From the IMG/VR virus record IMGVR_UViG_3300022538_000807, positions 1 through 60,018 of that record: a stretch of DNA of 60,018 nucleotides. The stretch is one strand, 5' to 3'. Below, piece by piece: positions 5,442 through 15,800 of this stretch. This DNA comes from a virus. Within the stretch, counting starts at the first letter, position 1; every line of letters begins with the position of its first letter. Below the pieces are notes generated by a model. That model searched no databases, was not told the origin of the DNA, and was given only the letters and a program-made list of their open reading frames with translations. The position numbers and the translations under genes were made by a program.

Positions 5442-6719
5442 TTATCTCTTCACTTCTTTGCAGGTTTGTGCGGTGGCCTCGACCCGTTCCCAGTCGATGA
5501 TATCCATCTCCCAATGCTCTTTCCAGTTATTATTAGTTGTTGTTTTCTCGCTGTATATCTCCATCAGCCATAGACAGTAGATGCCGTGCTTTTTATAATT
5601 CTTACACTGTTGCATATAGTATTTAACCAACTTCTTCATATCATCTGGGCTACCCTGATAAAAATTAGTCCCAGGAATCTTGAATCCGTTTGTTCTGTAG
5701 GGATATGCCCCTCCATCTCCACTCAATTCATATCTCTTCCACTTGCTTCCTAACCATTTAAGTGCATCTAGATTCTCTGTAATATTCTTTAGGCAACCAT
5801 ATCCATGCTTTTCGGCAAGGATGGATTTTGTAGGAATAGCCCTATCAAAACGTGGGTCTCCGTGAATCTGTCCGCATTTTCCGCATGGCAGGGGTTCATT
5901 CAAATAGATTTGTCCGCCCTCAGAAAGCGAGAGGTCACACTTGATTTTATCAATCGTTGTATCCCCTCTGCCCATTAAATGGTCAGCAATATTAAAATGA
6001 AGCCTTCCTATTTTATGGAATACTTCCGTACTGCCTCCGTGCATCAGTTCATTGGCAATTTTAATCATTGGTTTATAATTCACATCCTTATAAGCCTCCC
6101 GATACATACGGCATATATTGCGAACTAGTGCCCTGAGATATTTCCATTTACTTTCATCATGCCAACGGATTGCCTTTCTGGTATAGTCATCACGCATAAT
6201 TATGCAGTATTCAACCTCAATCCCCACTTCCCTATGTAACCTGATGAACGTTCTTAATAGCTGATAATACCTGAGTTCGTTTTTGTCTAAATTAGCACCG
6301 CCACCAATGAGCTTTTTCTTCCAGGGGCATTTCCCGTCAAGATGCCTGTGCTCTCCTCTGCCTGACCATATCCATCCCAAAATCTCATCTACAGAATAGC
6401 CATATGATGCAAATTTATAAAGTACCTCCCTGGCTTCCTTTATTGTTGCTGCCTGATCTTCTGTCTCCCATGCCTGATACAGAAACCATAGAAAGAACGT
6501 GCCCCCAAAGTGAAGCCTATCATCCTTTTCGGGAAGCGGTGGTGGAGGTGGTGTAGGTGGCGGTGACGAAGGATTGATCTCTTGATTCCAGTATTTATTC
6601 AGCTCATCCTGACCCTTCTTTATTTTATCATACTTGTCCCTCAGAAATGGGTTTATCTTCTCATTTACAAAATCCCTTATGCTTATTACTTCTTGCCTAT
6701 CTTCCTTGTCCATCGCCAT
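5442..6719 (-). CDS. Candidate tail glycoside hydrolase (TIM-barrel-like), 425 aa
   Basis: The N-terminal 45 residues are charged and helical, followed by a poly-proline linker (SSPPPTPPPPPLP near residues 51-63), then a 350-residue aromatic-rich domain. 'FGGTFFLWFLYQ', 'KIANELMHGG' near residue 224 and 'IYCLWLMEIYSEK' near residue 397 follow the order of a (beta/alpha)8 glycosidase: an Asn-Glu acid/base on strand 4 and a Glu nucleophile on a late strand. This is resemblance, not proof. Position at the end of the tail module, after the baseplate genes, fits a receptor-binding depolymerase that cuts host capsule or O-antigen. The helical stem plus proline hinge would attach it to the tail tip. 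A non-enzymatic tail protein remains possible. Confidence 0.5.
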   Translation of the reverse strand: MAMDKEDRQEVISIRDFVNEKINPFLRDKYDKIKKGQDELNKYWNQEINPSSPPPTPPPPPLPEKDDRLHFGGTFFLWFLYQAWETEDQAATIKEAREVLYKFASYGYSVDEILGWIWSGRGEHRHLDGKCPWKKKLIGGGANLDKNELRYYQLLRTFIRLHREVGIEVEYCIIMRDDYTRKAIRWHDESKWKYLRALVRNICRMYREAYKDVNYKPMIKIANELMHGGSTEVFHKIGRLHFNIADHLMGRGDTTIDKIKCDLSLSEGGQIYLNEPLPCGKCGQIHGDPRFDRAIPTKSILAEKHGYGCLKNITENLDALKWLGSKWKRYELSGDGGAYPYRTNGFKIPGTNFYQGSPDDMKKLVKYYMQQCKNYKKHGIYCLWLMEIYSEKTTTNNNWKEHWEMDIIDWERVEATAQTCKEVKR

Positions 6720-6739
6720 TTGACTCTCCTTAGGAATGC

Positions 6740-7090
6740 TTATTTTTTGTCGCTGGGAATCGTCTCTTTCGGGTCTCTGGGGTCAAGAATATTCCATGCC
6801 TGAAATACTATAGTGGGTGAACCTGTCTCCCCTATTAAATCTTTAAGAAGCGTAATATCCTCAGAAGAGAGATCAATCTCACTTCCAGCCTTATGAATCT
6901 GAAATGCCAATCCGCCACGTCGATTTTTCTCCACTCCATTAATGGGATGTATTGGCTGCCTTGTTTTTGGATCAACTTTTTCCATACCAAGTACATTTTC
7001 GCAAGCTTGTCTTAAAGTGAAGTCTTTACCTTGATTTTTAATAGGTTTTTCGTCAAGGCCTTTAAAAACATAATCGAGTTTAATTTTCAC
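6740..7090 (-). CDS. Hypothetical tail-region protein, 116 aa
   Basis: GTG start at 7088-7090 with GGAG upstream. Contains 'GLDEKPIKNQGKDFTLRQACENVLGM' and 'DITLLKDLIGE', a pattern I associate with small phage proteins encoded near tail genes and of unknown role. Soluble, no cysteines of note. The preceding 51-aa gene overlaps its first codons. Confidence 0.6.
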   Translation of the reverse strand: MKIKLDYVFKGLDEKPIKNQGKDFTLRQACENVLGMEKVDPKTRQPIHPINGVEKNRRGGLAFQIHKAGSEIDLSSEDITLLKDLIGETGSPTIVFQAWNILDPRDPKETIPSDKK

Positions 7091-7235
7091 GGTTGTCTCC
7101 TTTAATTATTTTGGGTTTAGATTTGATAGCCAAACCAAAATCTTCTGAAATCTTATCATTTCCAATTATTAACTTCCTTGCGGACTTTGGCAATCGTATT
7201 TTCAACTCATCCTTCTCTTTTTGTAATTTTATCAT
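7080..7235 (-). CDS. Basic hypothetical protein, 51 aa
   Basis: ATG 7233-7235 overlaps the upstream stop (ATGA), and the stop overlaps the next start by 11 bp. Strongly Lys/Arg rich with isoleucine stretches. Unknown. Confidence 0.5.
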   Translation of the reverse strand: MIKLQKEKDELKIRLPKSARKLIIGNDKISEDFGLAIKSKPKIIKGDNREN

Positions 7236-7492
7236 AGATATCCGTTGTCATCAAGCCATGTTTTTAACTCTGATAGCTTCGCTATTCTTTGCCGTGCCCA
7301 AGTAACGGAATAATCAGGATGAATATCGAGAATTTTTTTCACTTCAGCTAATCTAGCTGTATCATCCACAATTTCAGCCTTGTCTTTCTCCAGCCTACTT
7401 ATCCCATTGTATAGAGCTTGCATCTCATTGGTGCACATCTCTATCCTTGAGATGATTACGCTGAAATCACGCCATCCTTGTTTGTCTGCCAT
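7232..7492 (-). CDS. Coiled-coil helper protein, cytoplasmic paralogue, 86 aa
   Basis: The protein is helical and contains 'GWRDFSVIISRIE', 'LEKDKAEIVDD' and 'ILDIHPDYSVTWARQRI..LSELKTWLDDNGY'. The same blocks occur in the gene at 28847-29179, which adds a Sec signal peptide. In both places the gene follows a fibre-like gene, so fibre plus helper was duplicated as a unit. This copy has no signal peptide and is likely part of, or a chaperone for, the tail tip. The role is inferred from position. Confidence 0.65.
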   Translation of the reverse strand: MADKQGWRDFSVIISRIEMCTNEMQALYNGISRLEKDKAEIVDDTARLAEVKKILDIHPDYSVTWARQRIAKLSELKTWLDDNGYL

Positions 7493-7504
7493 GTTAATCT
7501 CTCC

Positions 7505-8824
7505 TTATGTTCCTATGAAAAACACCTTGACCGTCTTTGCCGCTGCCCATGTGTTCTCAACCGTCAGTAAATTAGCGGCTATATAGACATTAATCTTGTC
7601 ATTTGTTCCTTGTGTTGTAGTGAAGTTGGCGTTCTGGTTGATGACTACCAATGCCGCACCATCAATATGATAAACTCCGCTTGTCGTATCTGTGACATTC
7701 TCAACAATGATGATTCCCGTCCATGAATCAGGAATCGTTGTCACAAAAGTATCATTGTCGGCCAGTGCAGCGGAGAGCGTTCCAGCCCTAACATAACCAG
7801 TATTATAAGTGCGGAATTTACTGATGGCTGAAACCCTCAAATCCATAAGTGCATTCGGATTGCCACTTGCTGAACCATCCCCCAAATTCGTTTCTGTAAC
7901 ATCCATAAGCAAACCGACATAATTCCCTGTAGCTGGCGCAATGCCCATATTGATTTTAGGCTCGAGATACATCCATGCCTGTTCTGCGTCCGCATCGATG
8001 AGTTCGACGTTGGCATTAGATTCAAAGCTAACATAATGATTGACGGGAATATCGTTAACAAGAATATGCCTTAACCTATTATAGGTCTTAATATTTAAAC
8101 TATAACTAGCATTTATTTCAGCCCAATTAATATATAACTTATTTGTACCTGCAGCACTAAATATATACATAGTTAGATCTGTTGCGGCATTCAACCCAAA
8201 ATCAGTATTGATATCCCCCCTATCGCAGAGAATAAATGTTCTCAAAGCCTCATCAAGCCCTAATCTTGTATCTGATCCCGCTAAACCCTCCGCTTGAGTC
8301 TCCTGAATTAGGGAATAATAAGCTCCGCTTTGAAGAAGTATTGTCGGCTTGTCATCAGCGGTGAATCCAAACCGTATCCGTGAATCTAAATCCAAATCGA
8401 CAAGATTAATCTCAGGGAATCCCGTAGGAGTTATTAAGCCTGTAAAATCCCCTCCGATATCGGCGACATCGCAGAAAATTAGCCCCCTCTTTGGGTCTAT
8501 GGGAAGCCCCCAGATCACAGCGTCGTTCGTCGTCTCCTCATAAGGAATAAGAATCGCATCAGAACCGTCGCCGCCTATTATCTGCAAATCATCCGAGATT
8601 GGCGTGTCGCCCTGTATTATCTCAAAGCAGGCAGCCGCCTGATAATGGTAGAGTTTCTCATCGTCTGAGTCCGAAACGATCATTCCTGGCTGTATGTTGG
8701 TGAGATTCGTGCAAGGATCGGACATCCTCCAATGGTTCTTGATATGATTTATAAGCGTATCACATAACGGATCATCTACGGTAAAATCCGCCCCTAATAA
8801 GAGGTTTGCTAATCCTGTTGCCAT
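7505..8824 (-). CDS. Tail fibre/baseplate protein, 439 aa
   Basis: The protein is rich in beta-type repeats and polar residues and follows the baseplate hub gene, as phage fibres do. A central block 'GLDEALRTFILCDRGDINTD' and a second block 'VELIDADAEQAWMYLEPK' recur almost intact in the signal-peptide protein at 29880-31025. The C-terminus (TFVTTIPDSWTGIIIVEN...) looks like a beta-sandwich adhesin tip. Likely role: host attachment at the tail tip. Starts at ATG 8822-8824 behind GGAG. Confidence 0.65.
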   Translation of the reverse strand: MATGLANLLLGADFTVDDPLCDTLINHIKNHWRMSDPCTNLTNIQPGMIVSDSDDEKLYHYQAAACFEIIQGDTPISDDLQIIGGDGSDAILIPYEETTNDAVIWGLPIDPKRGLIFCDVADIGGDFTGLITPTGFPEINLVDLDLDSRIRFGFTADDKPTILLQSGAYYSLIQETQAEGLAGSDTRLGLDEALRTFILCDRGDINTDFGLNAATDLTMYIFSAAGTNKLYINWAEINASYSLNIKTYNRLRHILVNDIPVNHYVSFESNANVELIDADAEQAWMYLEPKINMGIAPATGNYVGLLMDVTETNLGDGSASGNPNALMDLRVSAISKFRTYNTGYVRAGTLSAALADNDTFVTTIPDSWTGIIIVENVTDTTSGVYHIDGAALVVINQNANFTTTQGTNDKINVYIAANLLTVENTWAAAKTVKVFFIGT

Positions 8825-8833
8825 TTTGTTCTC

Positions 8834-11653
8834 CTAAAAAACATCACAGTCTGCAACCTTTTTGCCTGGATCGCCATTTGAAAATTCATTGGTAGCGCAA
8901 TCTGATATATAGGCATACATCCTGTCATGTTCTGTTGCTGTTAAATAATCATCTGATATTACCGAACAGTCTCCTATAATAAGGTATTGTCTTATAAGCC
9001 ATTCCATGTCTATGGCCACAACGTCAATCTTTTGGTTCTGGAAATCATAGGAAAGACTCTCCACATAATAATAGCGTCCATATTCACCTGCGCCAGTTGA
9101 GCTTAATCCAAATGGGTCTTGAAATCGGAAATTTGTAAAGATATCTAAATCGTCTATGAACTTTATATTAACAGAGAATTCAATCTTTTTATCGCCATAG
9201 CTCCTCTTTAATAACTCCTCAGTAAGCCGTTTTTCAACAAGCGTTTGTGAAGTAGTCCAGGGAAAAAGCCAATCAGATGAAGGTGACATCTCCTTCTCAT
9301 AATCATCTATACTTGTCTGTCTTCTGTCTTCTATTGCATCCTGATATACATTATGAGCAGATGCGTATTCCCATTTGGCATTAACGAAATTTACGGCTTC
9401 ATTGAGGTTGTATTTTCTATTTGCTGACTTATATAAATCTATTTGGTCAAAAATAAATAAATCTGTTGCAAAATTTGATATATCTTTACGTCCTATTGTA
9501 ATCCGCCCATCTTTAGCAGGCCAAAGTTTAGCACCGTAAGTAAAAAGCAATTCCTGTAATACCGCCATCGCATCTCGCTCTGTTTGGATAATAAGAAATC
9601 CTGCCTGATGCCAGCCGGCTGTTGTATAGAGTGCGGCCAGGGTATCAAATGATTCCATATCTAAATAAGCTATGGGCATCCCAAGTATTTGGGTTAAGTA
9701 AAATGATATAATATAAGCCGGATTCTGAATGTAACCATTGGCACTATCCCACATTCCAACAGAATAACCAGTGGCATTAAAAGTAATCTTATTATCTCCC
9801 TGGTCACCCGCACCCGTAAAATCAATATAAGTCCGCCCTCTGTCTCTATAGGCAACAACATAATCCGCAGGCGTTGCTTGTAATATATTATTTGAATATA
9901 CTTGCGTAATCGAATTAAGACTAAAATTGGCGGCCAGATAAGAAAATGTAGTTGTATCAACATAAACAGCTTCAATCGATCCCGAATCTTCACTTGCAAC
10001 AGCAGGGACTAAAGAAGCAATGCCTAACACTTCTGGCCTAACTTTCCCAACTCCTGACTCATGGATATTAGGATAATCAGTTGCCTCTGCCGAACAGAAA
10101 TATTGAGGCACTTTTATTTTAAAATACTTCTGCGTTATATCCTTTATGGCAACATTAAAATGTACACCTTCAAGCGAATAATCATCTACCACGCCCTGAA
10201 ATACATGAGTTTGCCATGCTTCTGGTTGTCTACCCCATCCATGATAGAATTCTACAAGCTGATTTTTGAGAAAATATTCAGCAAGAAGCTTTGAAAATTC
10301 TTTATCCTGATTAGCCAGTGTTACATTTGTATCAGATACAGAGAAAAGTCCTGTCTTATCATCTATCGAGCGTGTAAAGGGTGAGACGCTTTTTATCCTG
10401 CCGTCATAAAAGTTGTCTCCTCTTGTATCTAATGGCGAGTAAAATCTATCGATTGTAGTATCGCCTTTTTTCCACTTCCATTTAGTTCGTATTTCAGGCG
10501 GGTCTTCGGATGGATCTTCATCTGCCACAAGTAATAAAAATCTTGCACCTTCAAACATCCGCCCATCACTTCCAGTCCGCCAGTCGCCTGCATATCCTTC
10601 TGTCACTCCACAGTCTGTAAGATTTCCTTTGGATAAAAGTATGTGATAAGTTCCTTCGGCAAGCCCAAGGGCAGTTAAAGTAACGGCAGGAATGGTTATT
10701 TGTGTATCAGAATTAACCGTAAATTCATTTAGTGGAGTTGTAATTGTTCCAGCAAGCACGCCAGCCGCTGTCCAAAATTCAATGGTACTAACAGTTAATT
10801 CAGCACCCCATTGAGCATTAGCGTTTACGCCGCACAAATCATTTATTTCATCAAAATCATTTGCAAAGCCCATCCCGTTTATAATCAAATCGACTCCACC
10901 CGCCGTTGGTATGCGATAGCGATTAAAGGAATTTACTACAGGATTAAAGTATTTAACTTTGAGTCTTTCCGGGAATACGTTAAGCGTAATTTTATGTCCA
11001 TCACCTAAATTGCAAGCTCCTCCATTTTTGAAACTGTCAATTTTAACCTGGATTCCATTTCTAAATAAATTTGCCCTTGTTACACATGCCGATAAGGCAG
11101 CAAAATCACTCGGCACTTCCGACTCTATCAGAAGCGGTGGCGGCATCGGGTCATCAACTACTTCAGATCGCAAAACATCACGATAACCAAGATATAAAGG
11201 TGGATCTGTTATTGGACGACAATGACAGATGGGATTAAAGCTATATCCCTCATTTATAGGATAATTATCCCAGTCTATCGCTACACCATCCACATATCTT
11301 CCCGTCGCTTTATCAGGAAGCCAAGCATTGCCAGCGTTCCACATAACCATTGGTTCGACATTTGCAATAGTACAGGGTTGCGCCTCCCATGAATCTTTCG
11401 TTAGCTTAAAATCAAACCTGTAATTGGCCGGTATATCGGCCCCACTTACTAGCTCAAAATTGCCGGCACTCGGCTTCATTATTGAATACCAAAGCCACCG
11501 ATTCGTTGCCGTCACGCGATATTGGCCTATAAGTCCGTATGCACGATAGACATTCGTCCAATCTTCGGGATCATTGAATGCACCATCAGCAGTATGGCCC
11601 TCAAGCGTAACTATATTAAACGCCGTCCATTCTCTATATGGTATTCTTGCCAT
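8834..11653 (-). CDS. Baseplate hub / tail-tip protein with IPT/TIG domain, 939 aa
   Basis: Length and position after the tape measure and the distal tail gene point to the central tail-tip (gp27/Tal-like) protein. The first 200 residues are rich in Trp, Cys and Pro. Residues about 245-300 ('RIPTAGGVDLIINGMGFANDF') open an IPT/TIG-type immunoglobulin domain. The segment from about residue 390 ('DRFYSPLDTRGDNFYDGRI...') to 880 ('FRFQDPFGLSS...YYYVESLSYDFQNQKIDVVAIDMEW') contains alternating strand motifs typical of phage hub proteins. A cysteine-containing tail ('DCSVISDD...VADCDVF') closes it. Catalytic residues for a peptidoglycan hydrolase are not evident. Confidence 0.65.
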   Translation of the reverse strand: MARIPYREWTAFNIVTLEGHTADGAFNDPEDWTNVYRAYGLIGQYRVTATNRWLWYSIMKPSAGNFELVSGADIPANYRFDFKLTKDSWEAQPCTIANVEPMVMWNAGNAWLPDKATGRYVDGVAIDWDNYPINEGYSFNPICHCRPITDPPLYLGYRDVLRSEVVDDPMPPPLLIESEVPSDFAALSACVTRANLFRNGIQVKIDSFKNGGACNLGDGHKITLNVFPERLKVKYFNPVVNSFNRYRIPTAGGVDLIINGMGFANDFDEINDLCGVNANAQWGAELTVSTIEFWTAAGVLAGTITTPLNEFTVNSDTQITIPAVTLTALGLAEGTYHILLSKGNLTDCGVTEGYAGDWRTGSDGRMFEGARFLLLVADEDPSEDPPEIRTKWKWKKGDTTIDRFYSPLDTRGDNFYDGRIKSVSPFTRSIDDKTGLFSVSDTNVTLANQDKEFSKLLAEYFLKNQLVEFYHGWGRQPEAWQTHVFQGVVDDYSLEGVHFNVAIKDITQKYFKIKVPQYFCSAEATDYPNIHESGVGKVRPEVLGIASLVPAVASEDSGSIEAVYVDTTTFSYLAANFSLNSITQVYSNNILQATPADYVVAYRDRGRTYIDFTGAGDQGDNKITFNATGYSVGMWDSANGYIQNPAYIISFYLTQILGMPIAYLDMESFDTLAALYTTAGWHQAGFLIIQTERDAMAVLQELLFTYGAKLWPAKDGRITIGRKDISNFATDLFIFDQIDLYKSANRKYNLNEAVNFVNAKWEYASAHNVYQDAIEDRRQTSIDDYEKEMSPSSDWLFPWTTSQTLVEKRLTEELLKRSYGDKKIEFSVNIKFIDDLDIFTNFRFQDPFGLSSTGAGEYGRYYYVESLSYDFQNQKIDVVAIDMEWLIRQYLIIGDCSVISDDYLTATEHDRMYAYISDCATNEFSNGDPGKKVADCDVF

Positions 11654-11659
11654 TTTTAC

Positions 11660-12835
11660 CTACAATAAAGATATCCCCTTTGTTAACTCTTTAAGTGGAA
11701 TATTCCAATCTAAAAGTTGTGGATAACCGACAGAAACTCTATTAGCAAGAAACTCTTGTCCTTCAACTTTAACATAATAACACTGGCATTTTGTCTCACA
11801 ATAATTATCATCAGGTACAAATACAAAACGCCCCGCCGCTCCCTGGATAGCCTGCAAGAATAACCTAAGCTCATCTATAGCACCTGACACAGGCGTTTCC
11901 TGTAGCGGTTGTAATACAAATCGCATGGCATCAGAATAATAGTTGTCCCAATCCTGACCATAATGGGTTTGCTGCGAACCGGTATAAATTACAGGTCCTT
12001 CTGAATCGCTACGGATATAGAAATTGTCAAACCGACACCAGTTTGTGAGAATAAATTCTCCTATCTCAATATCAGCCCCACTATGAGCTACGCACAATAA
12101 CCAGTAACGAAATTGATCTGTATCAAGGTCGGAAAAATCAAGTTTCATACAGCTATTTGTTACATCTGTAACAGTGCCACAAGCATCTGTCGCCTCACAG
12201 CAGGTAAAATCCCATTCGGCAAAATCATTCTGGGGGTCTTCATATCCCCTGTCGTCGCAATCGGAAAAAGGTCCATCTGCATCCCTCCGGGCTTTTAATC
12301 GAAACATTGTTACTTCACTACAATCAAGATTGTGGTTTATAACAGCAGCGAAATCGATAGAGACATCACTTCCCATATCAACATGAATCCATTCTGTAAC
12401 CGCACTACCATCTGAGGTGAATCTAAATGCCTTGCTCGGACGTTCATTATATAGCCAACTTCTAACATAAACATCATGTTCAGAGCTTACAAAATTAAGG
12501 GGAATTCCATCAACTCCTAATGCAGCGCCGCCATTAGCTAAGACATTAGCTTGAGTTACATTGTCTATCTGGGCATTATCAGCCCATCCACAGGTTGTAT
12601 CACCATCTTTTTCAATCGTTAATACTCCTGCGGCATTATTGCCAGCCCATCCGCCACCTGTTAAAGTATAAGATATGAGTATCCAACCGACTTCAGCACC
12701 AGAACCAAGCTCATCACCAATGGCTGGTTCATTTTGTCCGCCATCATAGGCTACCTCTGAATAAGAGCGTAAGGTATCGCCATCTATAAAATTCCCCGTT
12801 GCATATATTGAAGTTGTTTCAGCCGGACATGCCAT
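11660..12835 (-). CDS. Distal tail-like protein, 391 aa, cysteine-rich
   Basis: Encoded between the tape measure and the hub, where siphoviruses carry the distal tail (Dit-like) protein. The N-terminus resembles a jelly-roll ('YNERPSKAFRFTSDGSAVTEWIHVDMGSDVSI', 'AAVINHNLDCSEVTMFRLKAR'), a galectin-like beta-sandwich. At least 15 cysteines are spread through the chain (for example 'CCEATDACG', 'CETKCQCYY'), which is unusual for a cytoplasmically assembled tail protein and may reflect metal binding. Ends 7 bp before the hub start. Confidence 0.6.
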   Translation of the reverse strand: MACPAETTSIYATGNFIDGDTLRSYSEVAYDGGQNEPAIGDELGSGAEVGWILISYTLTGGGWAGNNAAGVLTIEKDGDTTCGWADNAQIDNVTQANVLANGGAALGVDGIPLNFVSSEHDVYVRSWLYNERPSKAFRFTSDGSAVTEWIHVDMGSDVSIDFAAVINHNLDCSEVTMFRLKARRDADGPFSDCDDRGYEDPQNDFAEWDFTCCEATDACGTVTDVTNSCMKLDFSDLDTDQFRYWLLCVAHSGADIEIGEFILTNWCRFDNFYIRSDSEGPVIYTGSQQTHYGQDWDNYYSDAMRFVLQPLQETPVSGAIDELRLFLQAIQGAAGRFVFVPDDNYCETKCQCYYVKVEGQEFLANRVSVGYPQLLDWNIPLKELTKGISLL

Positions 12836-12836
12836 T

Positions 12837-15800
12837 TTAATTCCCCTGTGCTTCTTTTAATCTTGTTTTACTTCCTTTGTAATTGACGTTTATCGCCTCA
12901 ATTATTTCAGGAAGCCCCTTTTCTCTCATAAACTCTCTAACCCCTATTGCATCCATAGCAGTTATGTTGAGTACGGGAGCAATATAATTATTAATAAACG
13001 GTTGTTTTCTTCCTGTATCTTGAATTATATTTTGGATTGCACCAGGTTTATTTAGTGGAATAATCGCCTCTGGACCAGATTCACCTGCCATTATTAATCG
13101 TGGTGTTTTTACTATTGCTCCATGTTGTGCTCCAGGAATTGCTTTAATTGCCCTAATAACATCACTCACGCCATCTCTAATTTTTCCTGTTATACCAACT
13201 ATAAGTTCAAGTTGGTGATTACCATAATCGAATTTAGGAAACATTTCGCTTAGGAAATAATTAGCTTCGTCTATTTTATCAAGCATCGCTGCCAGTTGGA
13301 TGTAGCTTATATCCTTAAGTAAAGCCTCCAGTGTGCCAGTTTTTGCAGCCTTTTTAAATAACGAGCTTATTAGCTTAAATCCTGCATATGCAGCAAGTGC
13401 TATGCCCAAAACAACCATAAGAGCTGGAGCTGCGGCAGCAAGCGTCTTGGCAGCCGTAGCAATGGCTGTTGCTAAAGTTGTTATAAGGGTTGCTATTCCA
13501 GTGCCTATGCCTGCTATGGTTTTTCCAATGCCACTAAGTGCAGAGCCAACTTTAGTTCCCGTATCTACTGCACCATCTTTGACTGTTTTAAAAGCACTGC
13601 CCAAATCTTTAACTAGAGACCCTGCGACATCTGTAATACTAAGAAATATTTTTTGAATAAAATCAGTCATCCAAGTTTGAAGCATGCTTTCAACAGCTTG
13701 TCCAAAAACGATTTTGACTTTATTCCATAGAGTATTTTGGCGTTCTTCTTCATCAATAGCATGTTGCTCCCTTGCCGCATCTTCTTCGGTTCGAATTCGC
13801 TCTGATTCTGTTTGATGGTCTTCTTCAAGTTTTACTAATTTATCTTGTAAATCTTGTTCTTTTTGCAGTTGATCCGCCCTGGCTTTCTCAAGGTCATGCT
13901 GATGTTTCTGTTCCAACTTCAACAACATTTCCTGCTTTTTCTCTTCATCTTTTACGGTAGCCTCTATCCATTCTTTTCTTTTTTCATAATTTTCAGTGAG
14001 CTTTCCTTCTAAATCTTCATAATAGCTGGCAGCATCTTCAAGCTGTTGTTCTAATAGAGTTTTTTTGCCTTCATAAGCCTCTTCTGCATTTTGCATGGCG
14101 TTTTCCCAATAGCTATTATCAAATTCTTTCATTTGATAGGTGATGCTCTCTGTGATCCCAAGTATATCGACAAAAACACTGGCAAAACCATCAGCTAAAT
14201 CTCTAGTAAAATCAAGAATGTGCTCAAACATAGATTTGAAATAGATGGTTATTGTTTCTGTTGCTTCTTTGGTTTTTTCTTTGATTTTTTCACCGGTATT
14301 ATAAAAAGCCGACTTTACTTCTTCCTGTGTATTCCATGCAACTCCGGGTAATTGTCTCATAGCAGGGATTACTGTGTTTATTATGGTTTCAGAGATCTCT
14401 TTGACTGCCGGAATAACAGTTGTAGTAGAGGTTGTCGAAAGTTTTTTTATCTCATCATTAATCGCCGTAGTTGCCTTCTTATAATCTTTAAGGCTGATTT
14501 TACCATTTTTATATGCTTGATCCAATATTTTGATATTTTCTTTAAGAAACCCAATTTGTTTTTTGGTTTCAGGAATTGTTTTAATGCCGAGATTACGAAG
14601 AATATCTTTCCATGTCTTAATTGCTTCACCTGTGCTCTCTAATTTGATTTTTAACCCTGTTAATTTTTCAACAAGATTCGCAATGCTTTTTTTATTTTTA
14701 TCTGCCCATTCTTTTGCTTTTTTTTGCTCAATATAATTATCTGCCCACGCTTTTGCCGCATTCTTTAAGGTTGGTATTTGTTTATTTTTTATTGCAAGAA
14801 TCATGCCGTCCATAAGCAACTTCATTCCTTTATTCACATCCAAAACTTTATTCAATTGAGTCATAAGTCCCTTATATGCAGGAACTACAATATTACCAAC
14901 TAACTTTCCTAATTCTTGGAAGGTGGTTATTAATTCTTGTGTCGCCTTCTCTAAATCTTCCGAACTTTGTATTCCTTCTTTGAGTGGGGTTGTAAATCCA
15001 TCCCAGAATGCTATCTTAAATTTATCAACCGAAGTCTTGGCTGTTTCAATCCAAAAATCTACGGTTTTCATCTGCTTGCGAAAAGCTTCTTCTGTAGCAC
15101 CGGCAGCATTTAACATTTTAATCTGGTCTTCAGCAAAGGCATCTGCTTGTTCGCCAGCAAGGGCTAAAACTCCTGTTAATGCCCTTACATTGGGAACAAG
15201 AGCAGCCATCTTTTCAGTATTGCCACCGGTTTTTTCTTTAAGATCTTTCAGAAAACCAACAAGTCCCTTTGATTTTAATCCAAGAAGACTAAATTCTATT
15301 TTTAAGTCTTCAGCCATTTTTTTGGCTTGGTCACCAGGTTTCAAAATAGCCATAAAAACTTGGCGCAATTGCATTGTTGCTGTTTGTGCATCAATTCCCT
15401 GCCTGGTTAAAGTTGCCGTAGCGGCTGCAACATCTTCAAAGCTAACCCCTACCTGAGAAGCAACCGGAACAACCGTACCAAGAGAAGCGGATAATTCCTC
15501 ATAAGTTATTTTTCCACTTTTCACAACTTGGAACATAATATCAGATACATCTGTCACATCTTCTGCTGCCATACCATAGGCATTTATTACAGTTGTCAAG
15601 GCATCAACGGCAACTTTTGTATCTGTAACACCAGCCTTTGCAGCCTTAGCGGCTTCACCCAAAAATCTTATAGCCTTTGCCGGTTCGATTGACGCAGATA
15701 AAACTTGATACATGCCTTCGGCGAGCTTTGTCGTATCACCCAAAGTAGGAGAGAGTCGCAATAGCTCATCTTTTAGTATCTTTGTTTCGTTGCTAGAAAT

